The translations under genes and the position numbers were made by a program. A stretch of 64,000 nt of DNA from Mycobacterium syngnathidarum (GTDB lineage Bacteria > Actinomycetota > Actinomycetes > Mycobacteriales > Mycobacteriaceae), in contig NZ_MLCL01000001.1 of assembly GCF_001942625.1 (NCBI RefSeq), positions 181,296-245,295 on the forward strand. Direction: 5' to 3'. The notes below the pieces were generated by a model that was given only the letters and a program-made list of their open reading frames with translations, made no database searches and was not told the DNA's origin. Each line of letters begins with the position of its first letter. Position 1 is the stretch's first letter. Positions 12,001 through 17,170 of this stretch are shown here, in pieces.

Positions 12001-15000
12001 TCCAGGTGATCGACGTCGCCGACAGCGTCGGGTTCTCCTCACGCGTCGACTGCAGGTGGTTCAGCGCAGCGCGCATGTTCCCTTCGAGCTTGTCGATCGT
12101 CGTGCCCAATCCCGGCACCAACCACGACACCGAATCCGCCTGATACGGGTCCGCACCGAAGCTCACCACCGCCCGGCCGTCGCCGCCGAAAGCCGGCGGA
12201 TCGAAGGCCAGGACCAGCGGCGCATCAAGACCAGCGTCTGCCGCTTCGCGGCCCATCTGCTGCAACGAGGCATTCAACCGGTTCATCCGTAGCAGGAACT
12301 TCTGCTCCGACTTGCTCAGCTTCTCACCGCGATCGAGCTTGCTCCGCACATGATCCCGGGCGCGCTGCAAGGCAGTCCGGTTCGCGACGTCGCGGGCAGC
12401 CGGCGGAATACCCTCGGAATTTCCGATCTGGGCGGGGTACGTCTCGATCAACGCCTGGCGCTGATCCTCCGACAATCCGGACCACCAGTGCACGTTGGCC
12501 TCGGCCCGGGTTCGGGCAGCCTCGGCCTCACCCAGCGGGTTGGCCATATCGCGGGCACTGACGGGTGGATCCCGCTGCGCCAGAGCCTCATCCGCGATCT
12601 CCCGGGTGCTCTGGACCGTGGCCGGCGCCGGATCCACGGCCGGGACGTCGGTCTCGTTCGGCAAGTCGAGTTGTGCGCTGTCGGTTCCCCGATTGGCCCC
12701 GAAGGCGTCCGCCCACGGATCGACGCCGAGACTGACGTCGACGATCGGTGTTCGCCCGGCCAGAGCGGTGGGCAGGTCCCGAGCTGTGGCGGCGACGTAG
12801 ACGTTGTCGGCCCCGATTCCGAACTCGCCGGCACGGCGCACCGGGCCTGCCCCTGACGAGTCGGTGAGGGTGATGGCGCGAATATCGTTGGCCAGCCGCC
12901 CATCTCGCCCGGCATAGCCGACCGCTGTCGTCCCGTAGGCGCGGGCGAAGATGTGGTTGTCGGTGAAGTGGCTACCGTCGCCGGCCCAGGTGTCGCGCGC
13001 CGCGTTGAACGACCGGATGTCGCTGTAGAGGACCGCACCGCCGTCGCGGGCGGACTGGTGTCCGGCTGCCCGCCAGCCGCTCCAGCCGCTGGGTGCGTCG
13101 TAGCCCAGCCACGCGATCGACGCTGCCGAGGATCCCGGATTCGCCTGCTGGGTAGTCTGCAGGTGGTTGAGCGCGTCGTTCATACCGGCGCCGATCGAGT
13201 CGATCGTGGTGCCTTGCCCGGGCACGTGCCACGACACCGAATCAGCTTGATACGGATCAGCGCCGAAGCTGACGATCGCCCGACCGTCACCACCGAAGGC
13301 CGAGGCATCGAAGGCCAGCACCATCGGCGGGCCGACTCCGGCGTCCTGGGCGCGGGCTTGTGCGTCGGCGAGTGCGCTGTCGATCCGGTCCAGCCGGGCC
13401 AGCATGCGGCTCTGGCTGCGGCTCAGCCGGTGACCGCTGTCCCGCCAGGAGTGCAACTGCCGGCGTTCGGCGTCGAGTTGGCGAGTGTTCGCCTCGTGGC
13501 GGGCGGTCGGCGGAATGCCCTCAGCATTACCGATGTGCTGCGGGTACGTGTCGATCAGGGCACGCTGCTCATCACCGTTCAACCCGGCCCACCAGGTGGC
13601 GTTCGCGCGGGCCCGTGCGTCGGCCGACTCCATCAACCCCAACGGGTTCCGCAGGTCACCGGCATCTACCGGAGGCACGCGCTTGGCCAGCGCCGCGTCA
13701 GCGATCTGACTCTGCGGTGTGACGTCGCGCCACTGGTCGCCCGACGGCTGTTCAGCAGTGCCCTGCACGTCGCCCACTGCGATCGCGGCGTCGAGATCAT
13801 CGGGCAGCCGCCCGAGCTTGTCGACCGGAACACCTTCTGAATCAAGGAAACCGACGGCGGTCGTCGACACCGCGCTCTGCCCCCAGTACGGTGGCCAGCC
13901 CGTGCGCTCACCGCGGTGGAGCAGATAGACGTCCTTGCCGTCGAAGATCGCCACATAGGCATGCCCGCCCTGGCGCTGCCCGTCGCCGGCCCACGCCGAG
14001 GTGATGACCGCGGCCGAGCCGGGCGCCATGCTCCTAAGCCTGGCCTCGATCTGGCGGTAGGTGGCGAAATCGGCCCGGGACCCGATGGCCTGGTACAGAG
14101 CCTGCGCGGGCATTCCGGTGGACGTCGGCTCCCCGGCCACCTGGTATGGCTTGCGGAAGTGCCGAGACAGATCATCGGCCGCGTCGAGCAGGCAGTTTTG
14201 GCCGCCCTGCGGCGGACCGCCGGTGTCGGTGACCTCCGGCGTCACATTCGCCGGCGTGACGTCGGCGGCAGTGTCCTGCAGACGCGCGGCCGGCACCCCA
14301 GCAACCTGCGACTCCGATGCGGTGGACCGCGCTGCCGGAGCCTGCGGCTTGGGATCGACGGGTTTCGAATCAGGTTTTACTGCAGTCGGTTTGGCGTTCT
14401 GCTCAGGGGTTGCCGGCGTGGTGGTGACCGACGTCTGCGAGGTGGGCGCCGATGGCACGGTGCTGGTCGGCGACGGTTGGGCAGGGGCTCCGAGGGCCGG
14501 GGCCTGCTGCCCGGGCGCGTCCGGCACGGAGGTCTGCTGCGCCGGATCAGCAGGTGTCTGTGCGACGACGTCTGCGACCTGGGCGCCTTCGACATCCTGA
14601 GTGACGTCGGTCTGCCCGTCGCCGACCTGTCCCGGATCGACCGACACCGGCTCGGGGGCCACTGCAGCCTGCGGCACGTCGGTCGTCGCAACATTCGCCG
14701 CCGGACCGGCGACGTCCTGGTCCGGGCTGAGCGTGGCGGTGTGCGCGGGCTGATCCGTGGGCCCGTCAGCGGTATCGTCGGCGTCCTGCTGAGGCTCCGC
14801 CGAAGGCTGCTCGTCGGGTTCGGTCGTCGTGTCCGGTTCGGCGTCAACCTGGTTGGGCGCCTCGTCATCGACTGTCTCGTCGGAGTCCTGGCCTGTCGAC
14901 TTGTCGGCCGCGCCGTGCTGTTCCCCGTTGCGGGATGCGGACTTGGAATCCGATTGCGGTGCAGTGTTATTCGTCTGCCCGGCGCCGGCGCGCCCCGGAC

Positions 15001-16099
15001 TCGACTTGGCAGGGACGGCCGCCTGCCCCGAAGGACCGTTCTGTGGGGTTCGGTTGGTGTCGGTCTCACCGTGGTCGTCGCTGTCCTGCCGGCCGCTGTC
15101 GAGTTCGCCATCCGGTTCGTTGCCCCGCAGGCCGACGTTCGGGGGCTCGGGCCCCACCGGACCGGCCGGATTCGTCTGGTTGTTCTGCTGAGGTGTGTGG
15201 CCACCGCCGATGCCTTTCAGACCACCGATGCTGGTGCTGGTGGAACTGGCGAGGATCGCTATCGTGTCGAATTCGCCCCCGACGGACCAGGTGCCGGCCA
15301 CGTTCCCCGATACCCCGGCGGAGAACATGGTGGTTCCACCCTTGAGCGCCGCGGTGAACCGGTTGCGAGCGGGCCCGAGACCGTGCGCGACCGGGACGGC
15401 GGTGATACCGCCGGCGCCACCACCGACGGTCGAGGCAATCGCGGTCTGCTTGAACCGGTCCCACCGAAACTCGGCGTGTCCGTTGTTCTTCTGGATGCCC
15501 TGGACGATCCCCTCTTGCAGCAGCCCCTGCCCCAGCTCCTCCAAGGATTCCCACCCGCCTGCCACCAGGAGCCGCTTCATCATCGTCTTGGTCAGCAGTT
15601 CGGCCATCTTCGCGCCGAGACGCCGGATCGCCCACATGACGAGCGCACGTATCCACGCGATGGTCGTTGTCTCGATGACGGGGATCGCGGCCGTCGACGC
15701 GCCGTAAGTGGGACCCGCCATGGCCAGGCTGTAGGAAATCTCAGCGGCGGCAAGCGCCAGTCCGACAATGATCGACAACTTGCTGTACTCGATCTCGGAG
15801 CTGAAATTGGTGGCGCCCTCACCCATTCCCGAGATGCCCTCGGCGAGTTTGTCCACCGTGTAATCACCGTCGAAGAGCATGGCGAACTGTCGATCCGCGG
15901 CGTCGGCGGTGTCGCCGGTCAGCACCGACATCGTTTCTCCGCGGACCCGGTTCAAGTCCGGGATGAGCTCCTGCAGCGCTTCGGCCGCAGCTTGATAGTG
16001 CTCGCCGATCCGGCGCGTGCGGGTTTCGCTGCCTTGCGGCCACTCACCGCCCGCGAGATACGACACCCATTGGAGCTCGGGTGGGATCTGAATGTCCAT
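1..16099 (-). CDS. Giant ESX-linked multi-enzyme effector (partial, at least 5,366 aa)
   Basis: The frame is open from an ATG at 16099 to the left edge, so the C-terminus is missing. Residues 1-90 (MDIQIPPELQWVSYLAGGEW start) match the WXG100-like N-terminus of actinobacterial polymorphic toxins. Hydrophobic segments (about 95-160) and a Pro/Gln/Thr/Asp-rich linker (about 260-625) follow. Then come Tox-PL 1 (C636, H713, no Asp); DUF1023 A (Ser replaced by A1054); DUF1023 B-E (S1423, S1877, S2358, S2812, each in a SYGS motif); Tox-PL 2 (C3016/H3090/D3105); a DUF1023 N-half joined to GDPD (H3355, E3382, D3384, H3397); DUF1023 G (S3875); Tox-PL 3 (C4049/H4125/D4140); GNAT 1 (RGQG at 4310); Tox-PL 4 (C4472/H4549/D4564); GNAT 2 (RGRG at 4738); GNAT 3 (RGKG at 4974); and two 105-aa repeats. 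Domain names come from motif recognition. Secretion by the adjacent ESX is inferred. No immunity gene is visible to the right. Confidence 0.9.
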   Translation of the reverse strand, partial: MDIQIPPELQWVSYLAGGEWPQGSETRTRRIGEHYQAAAEALQELIPDLNRVRGETMSVLTGDTADAADRQFAMLFDGDYTVDKLAEGISGMGEGATNFSSEIEYSKLSIIVGLALAAAEISYSLAMAGPTYGASTAAIPVIETTTIAWIRALVMWAIRRLGAKMAELLTKTMMKRLLVAGGWESLEELGQGLLQEGIVQGIQKNNGHAEFRWDRFKQTAIASTVGGGAGGITAVPVAHGLGPARNRFTAALKGGTTMFSAGVSGNVAGTWSVGGEFDTIAILASSTSTSIGGLKGIGGGHTPQQNNQTNPAGPVGPEPPNVGLRGNEPDGELDSGRQDSDDHGETDTNRTPQNGPSGQAAVPAKSSPGRAGAGQTNNTAPQSDSKSASRNGEQHGAADKSTGQDSDETVDDEAPNQVDAEPDTTTEPDEQPSAEPQQDADDTADGPTDQPAHTATLSPDQDVAGPAANVATTDVPQAAVAPEPVSVDPGQVGDGQTDVTQDVEGAQVADVVAQTPADPAQQTSVPDAPGQQAPALGAPAQPSPTSTVPSAPTSQTSVTTTPATPEQNAKPTAVKPDSKPVDPKPQAPAARSTASESQVAGVPAARLQDTAADVTPANVTPEVTDTGGPPQGGQNCLLDAADDLSRHFRKPYQVAGEPTSTGMPAQALYQAIGSRADFATYRQIEARLRSMAPGSAAVITSAWAGDGQRQGGHAYVAIFDGKDVYLLHRGERTGWPPYWGQSAVSTTAVGFLDSEGVPVDKLGRLPDDLDAAIAVGDVQGTAEQPSGDQWRDVTPQSQIADAALAKRVPPVDAGDLRNPLGLMESADARARANATWWAGLNGDEQRALIDTYPQHIGNAEGIPPTARHEANTRQLDAERRQLHSWRDSGHRLSRSQSRMLARLDRIDSALADAQARAQDAGVGPPMVLAFDASAFGGDGRAIVSFGADPYQADSVSWHVPGQGTTIDSIGAGMNDALNHLQTTQQANPGSSAASIAWLGYDAPSGWSGWRAAGHQSARDGGAVLYSDIRSFNAARDTWAGDGSHFTDNHIFARAYGTTAVGYAGRDGRLANDIRAITLTDSSGAGPVRRAGEFGIGADNVYVAATARDLPTALAGRTPIVDVSLGVDPWADAFGANRGTDSAQLDLPNETDVPAVDPAPATVQSTREIADEALAQRDPPVSARDMANPLGEAEAARTRAEANVHWWSGLSEDQRQALIETYPAQIGNSEGIPPAARDVANRTALQRARDHVRSKLDRGEKLSKSEQKFLLRMNRLNASLQQMGREAADAGLDAPLVLAFDPPAFGGDGRAVVSFGADPYQADSVSWLVPGLGTTIDKLEGNMRAALNHLQSTREENPTLSATSITWIGYDAPNDMATPRVAGSALARRGAEILYSDIRAFNASRDTVAGDGSHFRDNHIFAHSYGSTTASYAGRDQRLANDIRTVTLLGSPGAGPMQQASEWGIGANNVFVASSSLDPVAGLGGRERGENGRFLGRGLGVDPAMDTFGAVRITAQFPASMNDGGSVGTHRHYYRYMDGDADPRVRTESLANFGRIAGGHSERVHREEPRRAVDGRTVEPAAGRPLRLDGDTETDQSPDRRLWNPRWHPAEVEPSAAQVAADQALAQRIPPVGIDDLVTPLGDEPQAADRARDNASWWSGLDDQQRAALLEAYPYQIGNAEGIPAVDRDTANRRVVQRYLDRAAGIQAQIDAGARPTDTQLDFLLRVNRLDSALQRADAAAAQAGVGEPLILAFDPPAFGGDGRVLVSFGADPYVADSVSWYVPGMGAQINKLDYLMHCALNILQSTRAENPTLSAASIAWLGYDAPNDSGTVRVGRSTLAEAGGDILHADISAFNAARNAFAGDGSRFRGNHIFGHSYGSTTTSFAGRDGRLAEHVSTITLIGSPGAGPLQHAGDFGLDDGNVFVASSSRDFVTGLGGRTSDSMGRLGRGLGTDPAMDTFGAQRVRAEFPASMDRKDTTATHNAYFDFQETDGPGTRQWLVTPANAIPSESLANLGRIASGHTGRLDLENPRTMQERPGRIFGTRRETVEPAAGRNNTQGRHWWNPRWRDADIEVDPDQAVTEPNWSADPSGHQPQHAATRAVADAALAQRIPPVAVDGLVNPLGRGGNATARAEANALWWSGLTEDQRQALIESYPSRIGNAEGIPPVARDVANRLAIKRFQEHVQSMIDRGVRPGKKDLANLLRVNRLDAALQAAAQNAAQAGIGGPTVLSLDPFEFGGDGRAVVSFGADPYQADSVSWLVPGFATTVDKLEGNMHNALNHVQSTMHENPTLAATSIAWIGYDAPNGMASGRVLSPKLARQGAEILYDDIRAFNVGRNTLAGDGSTFTGNHVFGHSYGSTTVSYAGRGGRLKADIRTVTLLGSPGAGPLHHAGQFGLDDGNVFVASSSLDPVTGFGGRRAEQNGRFAGRGLGMDPAMDEFGAVRVAAEFPGSMNTAGTFGTHKNYHHLVDRGDGTQVRSESLANSGRIAAGRTDRVDHEDGPRRVVDGRTVDPAAGRALRLDGDTQIDRGEPRRWNPRWHPGEPVSTATRSLADQALGQRIPPLSVDDLRHPLGSEPQAVVKARNNAGWWSGLSEEQQHALVRAYPQQIGNAEGIPAAVRDTANREMMRHYAARAAAVQARFDAGEKLTKQELDFVRRVNRLETTMQRAEVAAQQAGVGHPLLLALDPGAFGGDGRALVSFGVDPYTADSVSWYVPGLGSQLDKLDYIMHCALNILQSTRAENPSLAAASIAWLGYDAPNDSASARVARPGLARAGGEMLYTDISTFNAVHDALTGDGSRFTGNHVFGHSYGSTTTAYAGVNGRLAPHISTVTLIGSPGAGPLQQASDFGIDTRNVFVASSSRDFVTGLGGRTSDSRGRLGIGLGTDPAMDTFGGQRISAEFPASMDRKDTLTTHNAYFDFLETDGPGTRQWLVTPTHAVRTEALTNIGRIAAGHPERVHLEPHRTVADGNASRTVEPAAARPVMRLDDDPGVFHPTDTHNRNRVPRWTQGNDCAQVLAEEVRARTGRKVQLDVSSRRGTPARAMFKAFGSSANFATYAEIEQELLGRPSGTMAVMASRWSGGQPVGHAYLAVNVDGRVRLYDPHTRQYSGWPPHWGQDAVTQTAVGYLDENGVPLKRGRWYNQFAASAIGTVQGMPDGVDHGNIDGRTAAERDTANRAALQHYRERADHIRTKLDQFGPTTREERAFLERIDRLDLAVRKADADAARAGLDAPLVLALDTSAFNGGGHAVISFGADPYHASHVTWQTTRGSIDQLGTVTARALDGLQGTRQQDSAAIAWIGADTGALHQELAAFRATRQSLGEPGLFTGNHVVTQADSRTPAERPATQVVAHRGASHDFPEQTRAAYVEALRQGADALECDVRLTKDGELVLIHDKTVDRTSSGTGRVGDMTLAELQALDYNGHGILTLDEFIQLAQDADRPVTLFIETKHPAQQGLKIEREVVAALERHGLTNPGPDQLVKAAVISFYPDALVRVRMAAPYVPTVLLGPSARYLAGIVGATAIGPSIDMLRNNPELVGAAAARGLATYCWTVNNEADVQFARDLGVDWIATDHPGRTDTMLGEPANQQEADAVRQEAGTATEPARHDLVRQVADDALSHRIPPVRPDELRNPRGPAEEASARAANNARWWSGLTDEQRSAVIETYPQHIGNAEGINAADRDRANRLVLQQMRQQADALQSKADRGERLSSAERKFLRRMDKLDLALRKAAVDAAQAGVAGPLLLAFDATEFGGDGRAVLSYGADPYTADSVSWHVPGVGTTTDALLGFNTTTALNHLQAVQQQNPGLSAASIAWIGYDAPSGWSVLRAAGHGMARTGGDILYSDIRAFNTARDTLAGDGSHFTGNHVFGYSYGSTTTGYAGQNGRFAGQVRSVSLVGSPGTGPVRTAGEFGIGADNVFVASSSRDVITALGGRTAGSNGRILGIGIGTDPAMDSFGAVRVTAEPPSSMNRVPTGGTHHTYFLNTEATTNLGRVAAGRTDAVTTEQHRTELGRSRHAPVLRTVEPAGDRVGGRRFWNALWRRPPNCAVTVTEELSSLFEGRKFGLDVGPSRRGVPARALFQAIGSDARFATYDEVEAALLGDPSLRAAVLTSQWAGGRQGGHAYLAVKVDGRVQLYDPHTRKYSPWPPHWGRHAVTQTAVGYLRTNGDPVGPMTVDVPLQLDAADAVGNVQGPQSDSDFLQGQAEYRAQDPATRLVDARYAEPLGDVVDNATDRARVRQLARDLSGRYGPYRIEFTAENLTNSVQLTGDIFDGDTKIGTIIREFSRDPDGTLVAAHTGLHIDDKQMRGQGFSKAVTYELERLYVRSGFDRIELTTHDKGSFAFARRGYAWDPRPRQLQESLDRVKMSAGKLRESVSEEAKDILDRVVQQLDPGNPRLPEPIDLANLATREEPDLGQRLLDGAAGKHTNAVHYVKYLDPESVAPARSGLKGWLQNLFGRDSASRPADDNCAYGVAGELSTIYRRPFDIRIAPSRTGVPAWALFQAAQSRSQFATYDDIETELLGRPARSSAIVVSRWAADGSRQGGHAYLAVTDGTRVQLYDPKTREYSPWPPYWGEAAVDRVAVGYLDHNGDPVDRLSDDVPLQISLQAADAVGDVKGPPGGSDFGARQQNYRDQDTTTRRVDARYAQPLGQVVDNLDTAQVRQLAADLSGVYGPYRVEMFRAIADDRSGEVIVGGLILNGDDEVGFIQQTYVRDSAGNLVVHQNVIEIPDQDFRGRGFSKAVRAQLESYYVASGVDRIELRTEQDGGYAWARQGFTWNPDPEKLRASVEDVKQSAVRLRAEVSAEGRAVLDEIVRRLDPRRADLPEPIDIAALATVEEPHLGRDLLTGTHWSGVKYLGAADAMAQQDYRAEDPATRRVDTRCADPLGEAVDSTDLGPARRLAMDLSGRYGPYQVEFEAAPNFDGRGFDLHGTIRSGDTEIGLITRHFYRDGDGNLVVENILVEITNTDYRGKGFSKALVSELEQYYVRSGVDRIELMSDEQGSNAWARRGFTWNPDPDLLQESLDGVKEAVRQLRDEVSPEAQAVLDEIVTRLEVDHPRLPEPIELALLATIAEPTLGRQLLDDTSLYYVKYLPGPAGHVEVDHDTGYPADDVPLRLGTSTDVVDPLGRLGLPDHQPGTLSTSEAITLFSDGELRMRELNEQLTREGVSAEDRARQLTELRNALRARAYELMENRVAAEWLSANTTNPTFADLVDRREESGLVGDAAFEAIIDSATHSRLEPGSLSDIETGAVYSQFELGLRALNEQMIRDGLSAEERARTLSGLRSSLRSWTRELMENRSAADWMSANESNPSFEDLVSRYERKGLAGDDVYNAIIDAATHSHYSAGTLTNEETRTVYTNY
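12..640 (-). repeat. Two tandem 105-residue repeats near the left edge
   Basis: Residues about 5155-5363 of the giant protein form two copies of a unit that contains LNEQ, a basic helix, ELMENR, AA-x-W, SAN and NP. The LNEQ asparagine codons lie at 608-610 and 293-295, exactly 315 nt apart. I do not recognise the domain. Its position, after the catalytic modules and before the missing end, suggests a linker or spacer ahead of another C-terminal domain. More copies may lie beyond the window. Confidence 0.7.
1500..4030 (-). repeat. Duplicated Tox-PL + GNAT block in the giant gene
   Basis: Two consecutive copies of a Tox-PL domain followed by a GNAT-like domain. Catalytic cysteines are 1,269 nt apart (3955 and 2686) and the GNAT phosphate-binding loops 1,284 nt apart (3172 and 1888), a unit of about 425 residues. 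Both copies share GVPA-x-ALFQA, FATYD, GGHAYLAV, LYDP and WPP-x-WG in the first domain, and RG-x-GFSKAV in the second. A third GNAT-like domain (loop at 1180) follows without its own Tox-PL. Limits are approximate. Confidence 0.8.
7130..9766 (-). repeat. Internal duplication block 2 (hydrolase units D+E)
   Basis: Second copy of the two-hydrolase block, holding DUF1023 units D (S2358) and E (S2812). Similarity to block 1 persists to the VEPAA motif after unit E, around 7130; beyond that the sequence becomes Tox-PL 2. Unit lengths inside the two blocks are identical (1,353 nt from unit start to unit start). Both hydrolases keep the Ser nucleophile in a GHSYGS motif, an Asp in VASSS-x-D and a downstream His in a TH-x2-Y motif. 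Confidence 0.8.
9767..12571 (-). repeat. Internal duplication block 1 (hydrolase units B+C)
   Basis: First copy of a two-module block inside the giant gene, holding DUF1023 units B (S1423) and C (S1877). The conserved unit-start motif (I/D-P-P-V) of B lies at 12571 and that of D at 9766. Unit C starts at 11218 and unit E at 8413. Both offsets are exactly 2,805 nt, and so are the offsets between nucleophile codons (11833 to 9028, 10471 to 7666). B resembles D, and C resembles E (the latter two share MHCALNILQSTRAENP and THNAYFDF), so the block was duplicated as a pair. Its outer limits are approximate. Confidence 0.85.
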
Positions 16100-16155
16100 A
16101 AGGGAATCGGTGTGGCGACCGGCCTACACGGCGCACCACCTCATGGCGTTGACCG

Positions 16156-16452
16156 CTACGGCTGATCTTGCTGTTCGAAGGAGTCCGCTGAGCCCTTCAA
16201 ACCGTCCGAGTAGTAATCGAGCAGATCGGTCTTGACTGCCACGGAGCCGTCGACCCAATCCTTTTGCGCCAGATATCCTTGGCCGCCTTTCGCGAAGCCG
16301 TCACCCATCTTGTCGTCGCCCCAGGCGGCACCTTCGGCAGCCAGATTCGCTTGCAGGGTGGACAGAACGTTCTTCATCCTGACACTGACATCGTTCAGGT
16401 TCCTCGAGGTTGCGCGCAGGTCAGAAGGTCCGACACCGAGCTCGTCAGCCAT
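16156..16452 (-). CDS. WXG100-like secreted protein, EspC-like
   Basis: A 98-aa protein of the size and helical character of ESX small substrates. It opens with MADELGVGPSDLRATSRNLND and carries the tryptophan turn WGDDKMGDGFA near residue 45, the pattern of the EspC/DUF2580 group rather than classical EsxA/EsxB. It lies 56 bp upstream of the giant effector gene and 4 bp after the YbaB-like gene, so all three are probably one transcript. It is the only WXG100-size gene in the locus; no second Esx partner is visible. The inferred role is co-substrate or chaperone for the giant protein, since pairing with the effector's WXG100-like N-terminus would fit the ESX rule that substrates leave as helical pairs. 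I see no clear YxxxD/E signal. Confidence 0.8.
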   Translation of the reverse strand: MADELGVGPSDLRATSRNLNDVSVRMKNVLSTLQANLAAEGAAWGDDKMGDGFAKGGQGYLAQKDWVDGSVAVKTDLLDYYSDGLKGSADSFEQQDQP

Positions 16453-16456
16453 CGAT

Positions 16457-16921
16457 TCAGCTCCTCACGGTGGGGAATGCGGATTCGTCCCGGTCGTCGT
16501 CGTCCGGCTCGCTCGGCTGGACGCCTGCATCGTCGGCGCCGAACACAGCTCTGGTCAGGTCGCGCAGATCGGGCGCACCGTCGGCGATGTCGGACAGCCC
16601 CGGCATCATCCGGCGCCGTTCTTCGATCGGCATCATCAGGGCAGCCGCCCGCTGCGCGACGAGTTGCGCCGCGGACTGCGCTGCCGCGGTGACGTGGCCA
16701 CCGAGTTCTTCGAGTTCGTACTCTTCGAGATACGACTCGTCGATGACGGTCTCGATGACGTGGCCGCGGGCGTCGACCGTCACCTCGACCAAGCCATCGG
16801 CTTCCTCAGCACTCGCGGTGAGCTGCGCCTGCTCGCGCTGCACCGCAGCAATATCGGCCATCTGCTCGGAGACCAAGGCCAGCACCTCGGTCATCTGATG
16901 CCGGAGGGCATCGTTGCTCAT
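16457..16921 (-). CDS. YbaB/EbfC-like protein of the ESX locus
   Basis: 154 aa from the ATG of MSNDALRHQMTEVLALVSEQ; a longer frame to 17008 exists but adds 29 low-complexity residues. An N-terminal coiled helix (about 1-45) is followed by a beta-rich stretch (GLVEVTVDARGHVIETVID) typical of the YbaB/EbfC nucleoid-associated fold, then an amphipathic helix and an acidic tail (EPDDDDRDES). Members of this fold often sit inside type VII loci, where their role is unclear; DNA binding or assistance to WXG100 substrates has been considered. It is 4 bp upstream of the EspC-like gene and transcribed with it. A 249-bp gap upstream is the likely place for a promoter. Confidence 0.75.
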   Translation of the reverse strand: MSNDALRHQMTEVLALVSEQMADIAAVQREQAQLTASAEEADGLVEVTVDARGHVIETVIDESYLEEYELEELGGHVTAAAQSAAQLVAQRAAALMMPIEERRRMMPGLSDIADGAPDLRDLTRAVFGADDAGVQPSEPDDDDRDESAFPTVRS

Positions 16922-17170
16922 TCCGGTCAGTGTTCCAGAATCGCAAAGACGCCGCCACGCCCTTTCCCGAATTCGATTACGGCTTACCGTATTTGAGGGC
17001 GCGGACAATTAGGTTTGCGAAATTGCCATCGCCGCAATGCCACTCGCACCGCAATTTGCCACTACCGCGTAGATAACCGGGGCCAACTCGACAGTCCACG
17101 TCACCCACCGATAGCTCCCACACCCGTAGCCGGCCCGGATCTTATTTGCCTCGGTCGCCGACGGCGGTGG
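16922..17170. promoter_or_regulatory. Non-coding gap upstream of ybaB-espC-giant gene
   Basis: 249 bp with no convincing gene, the only sizeable gap on the minus strand of the ESX locus. It is locally AT-richer than its surroundings. A 7-bp inverted repeat AAATTGC/GCAATTT has arms at 17020-17026 and 17051-17057, and a smaller palindrome TACGG-4-CCGTA sits near 16977-16990. It most likely carries the promoter for the YbaB-like, EspC-like and giant effector genes. No specific regulator can be named. Confidence 0.4.

Noticed and set aside
56..16068. Many long plus-strand frames (up to about 617 codons at 4700-6553) and minus-strand frames over the left 16 kb
   Set aside because: They lie opposite or out of frame to the continuous giant frame, show low-complexity Arg/Pro/Gly composition and no domain. 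They follow from high GC content.
1..16099. CRISPR array suggested by regular repetition
   Set aside because: Repeats are protein-coding modules of 315 to 2,805 bp, not short direct repeats with spacers.
16922..17008. 29-residue N-terminal extension of the YbaB-like protein
   Set aside because: Arg-rich, unlike the family, and overlaps the putative promoter; the ATG at 16921 begins the known helix.
17041..17110. Possible small RNA or tRNA in the gap before the YbaB-like gene
   Set aside because: No cloverleaf or T-loop consensus; only short inverted repeats.
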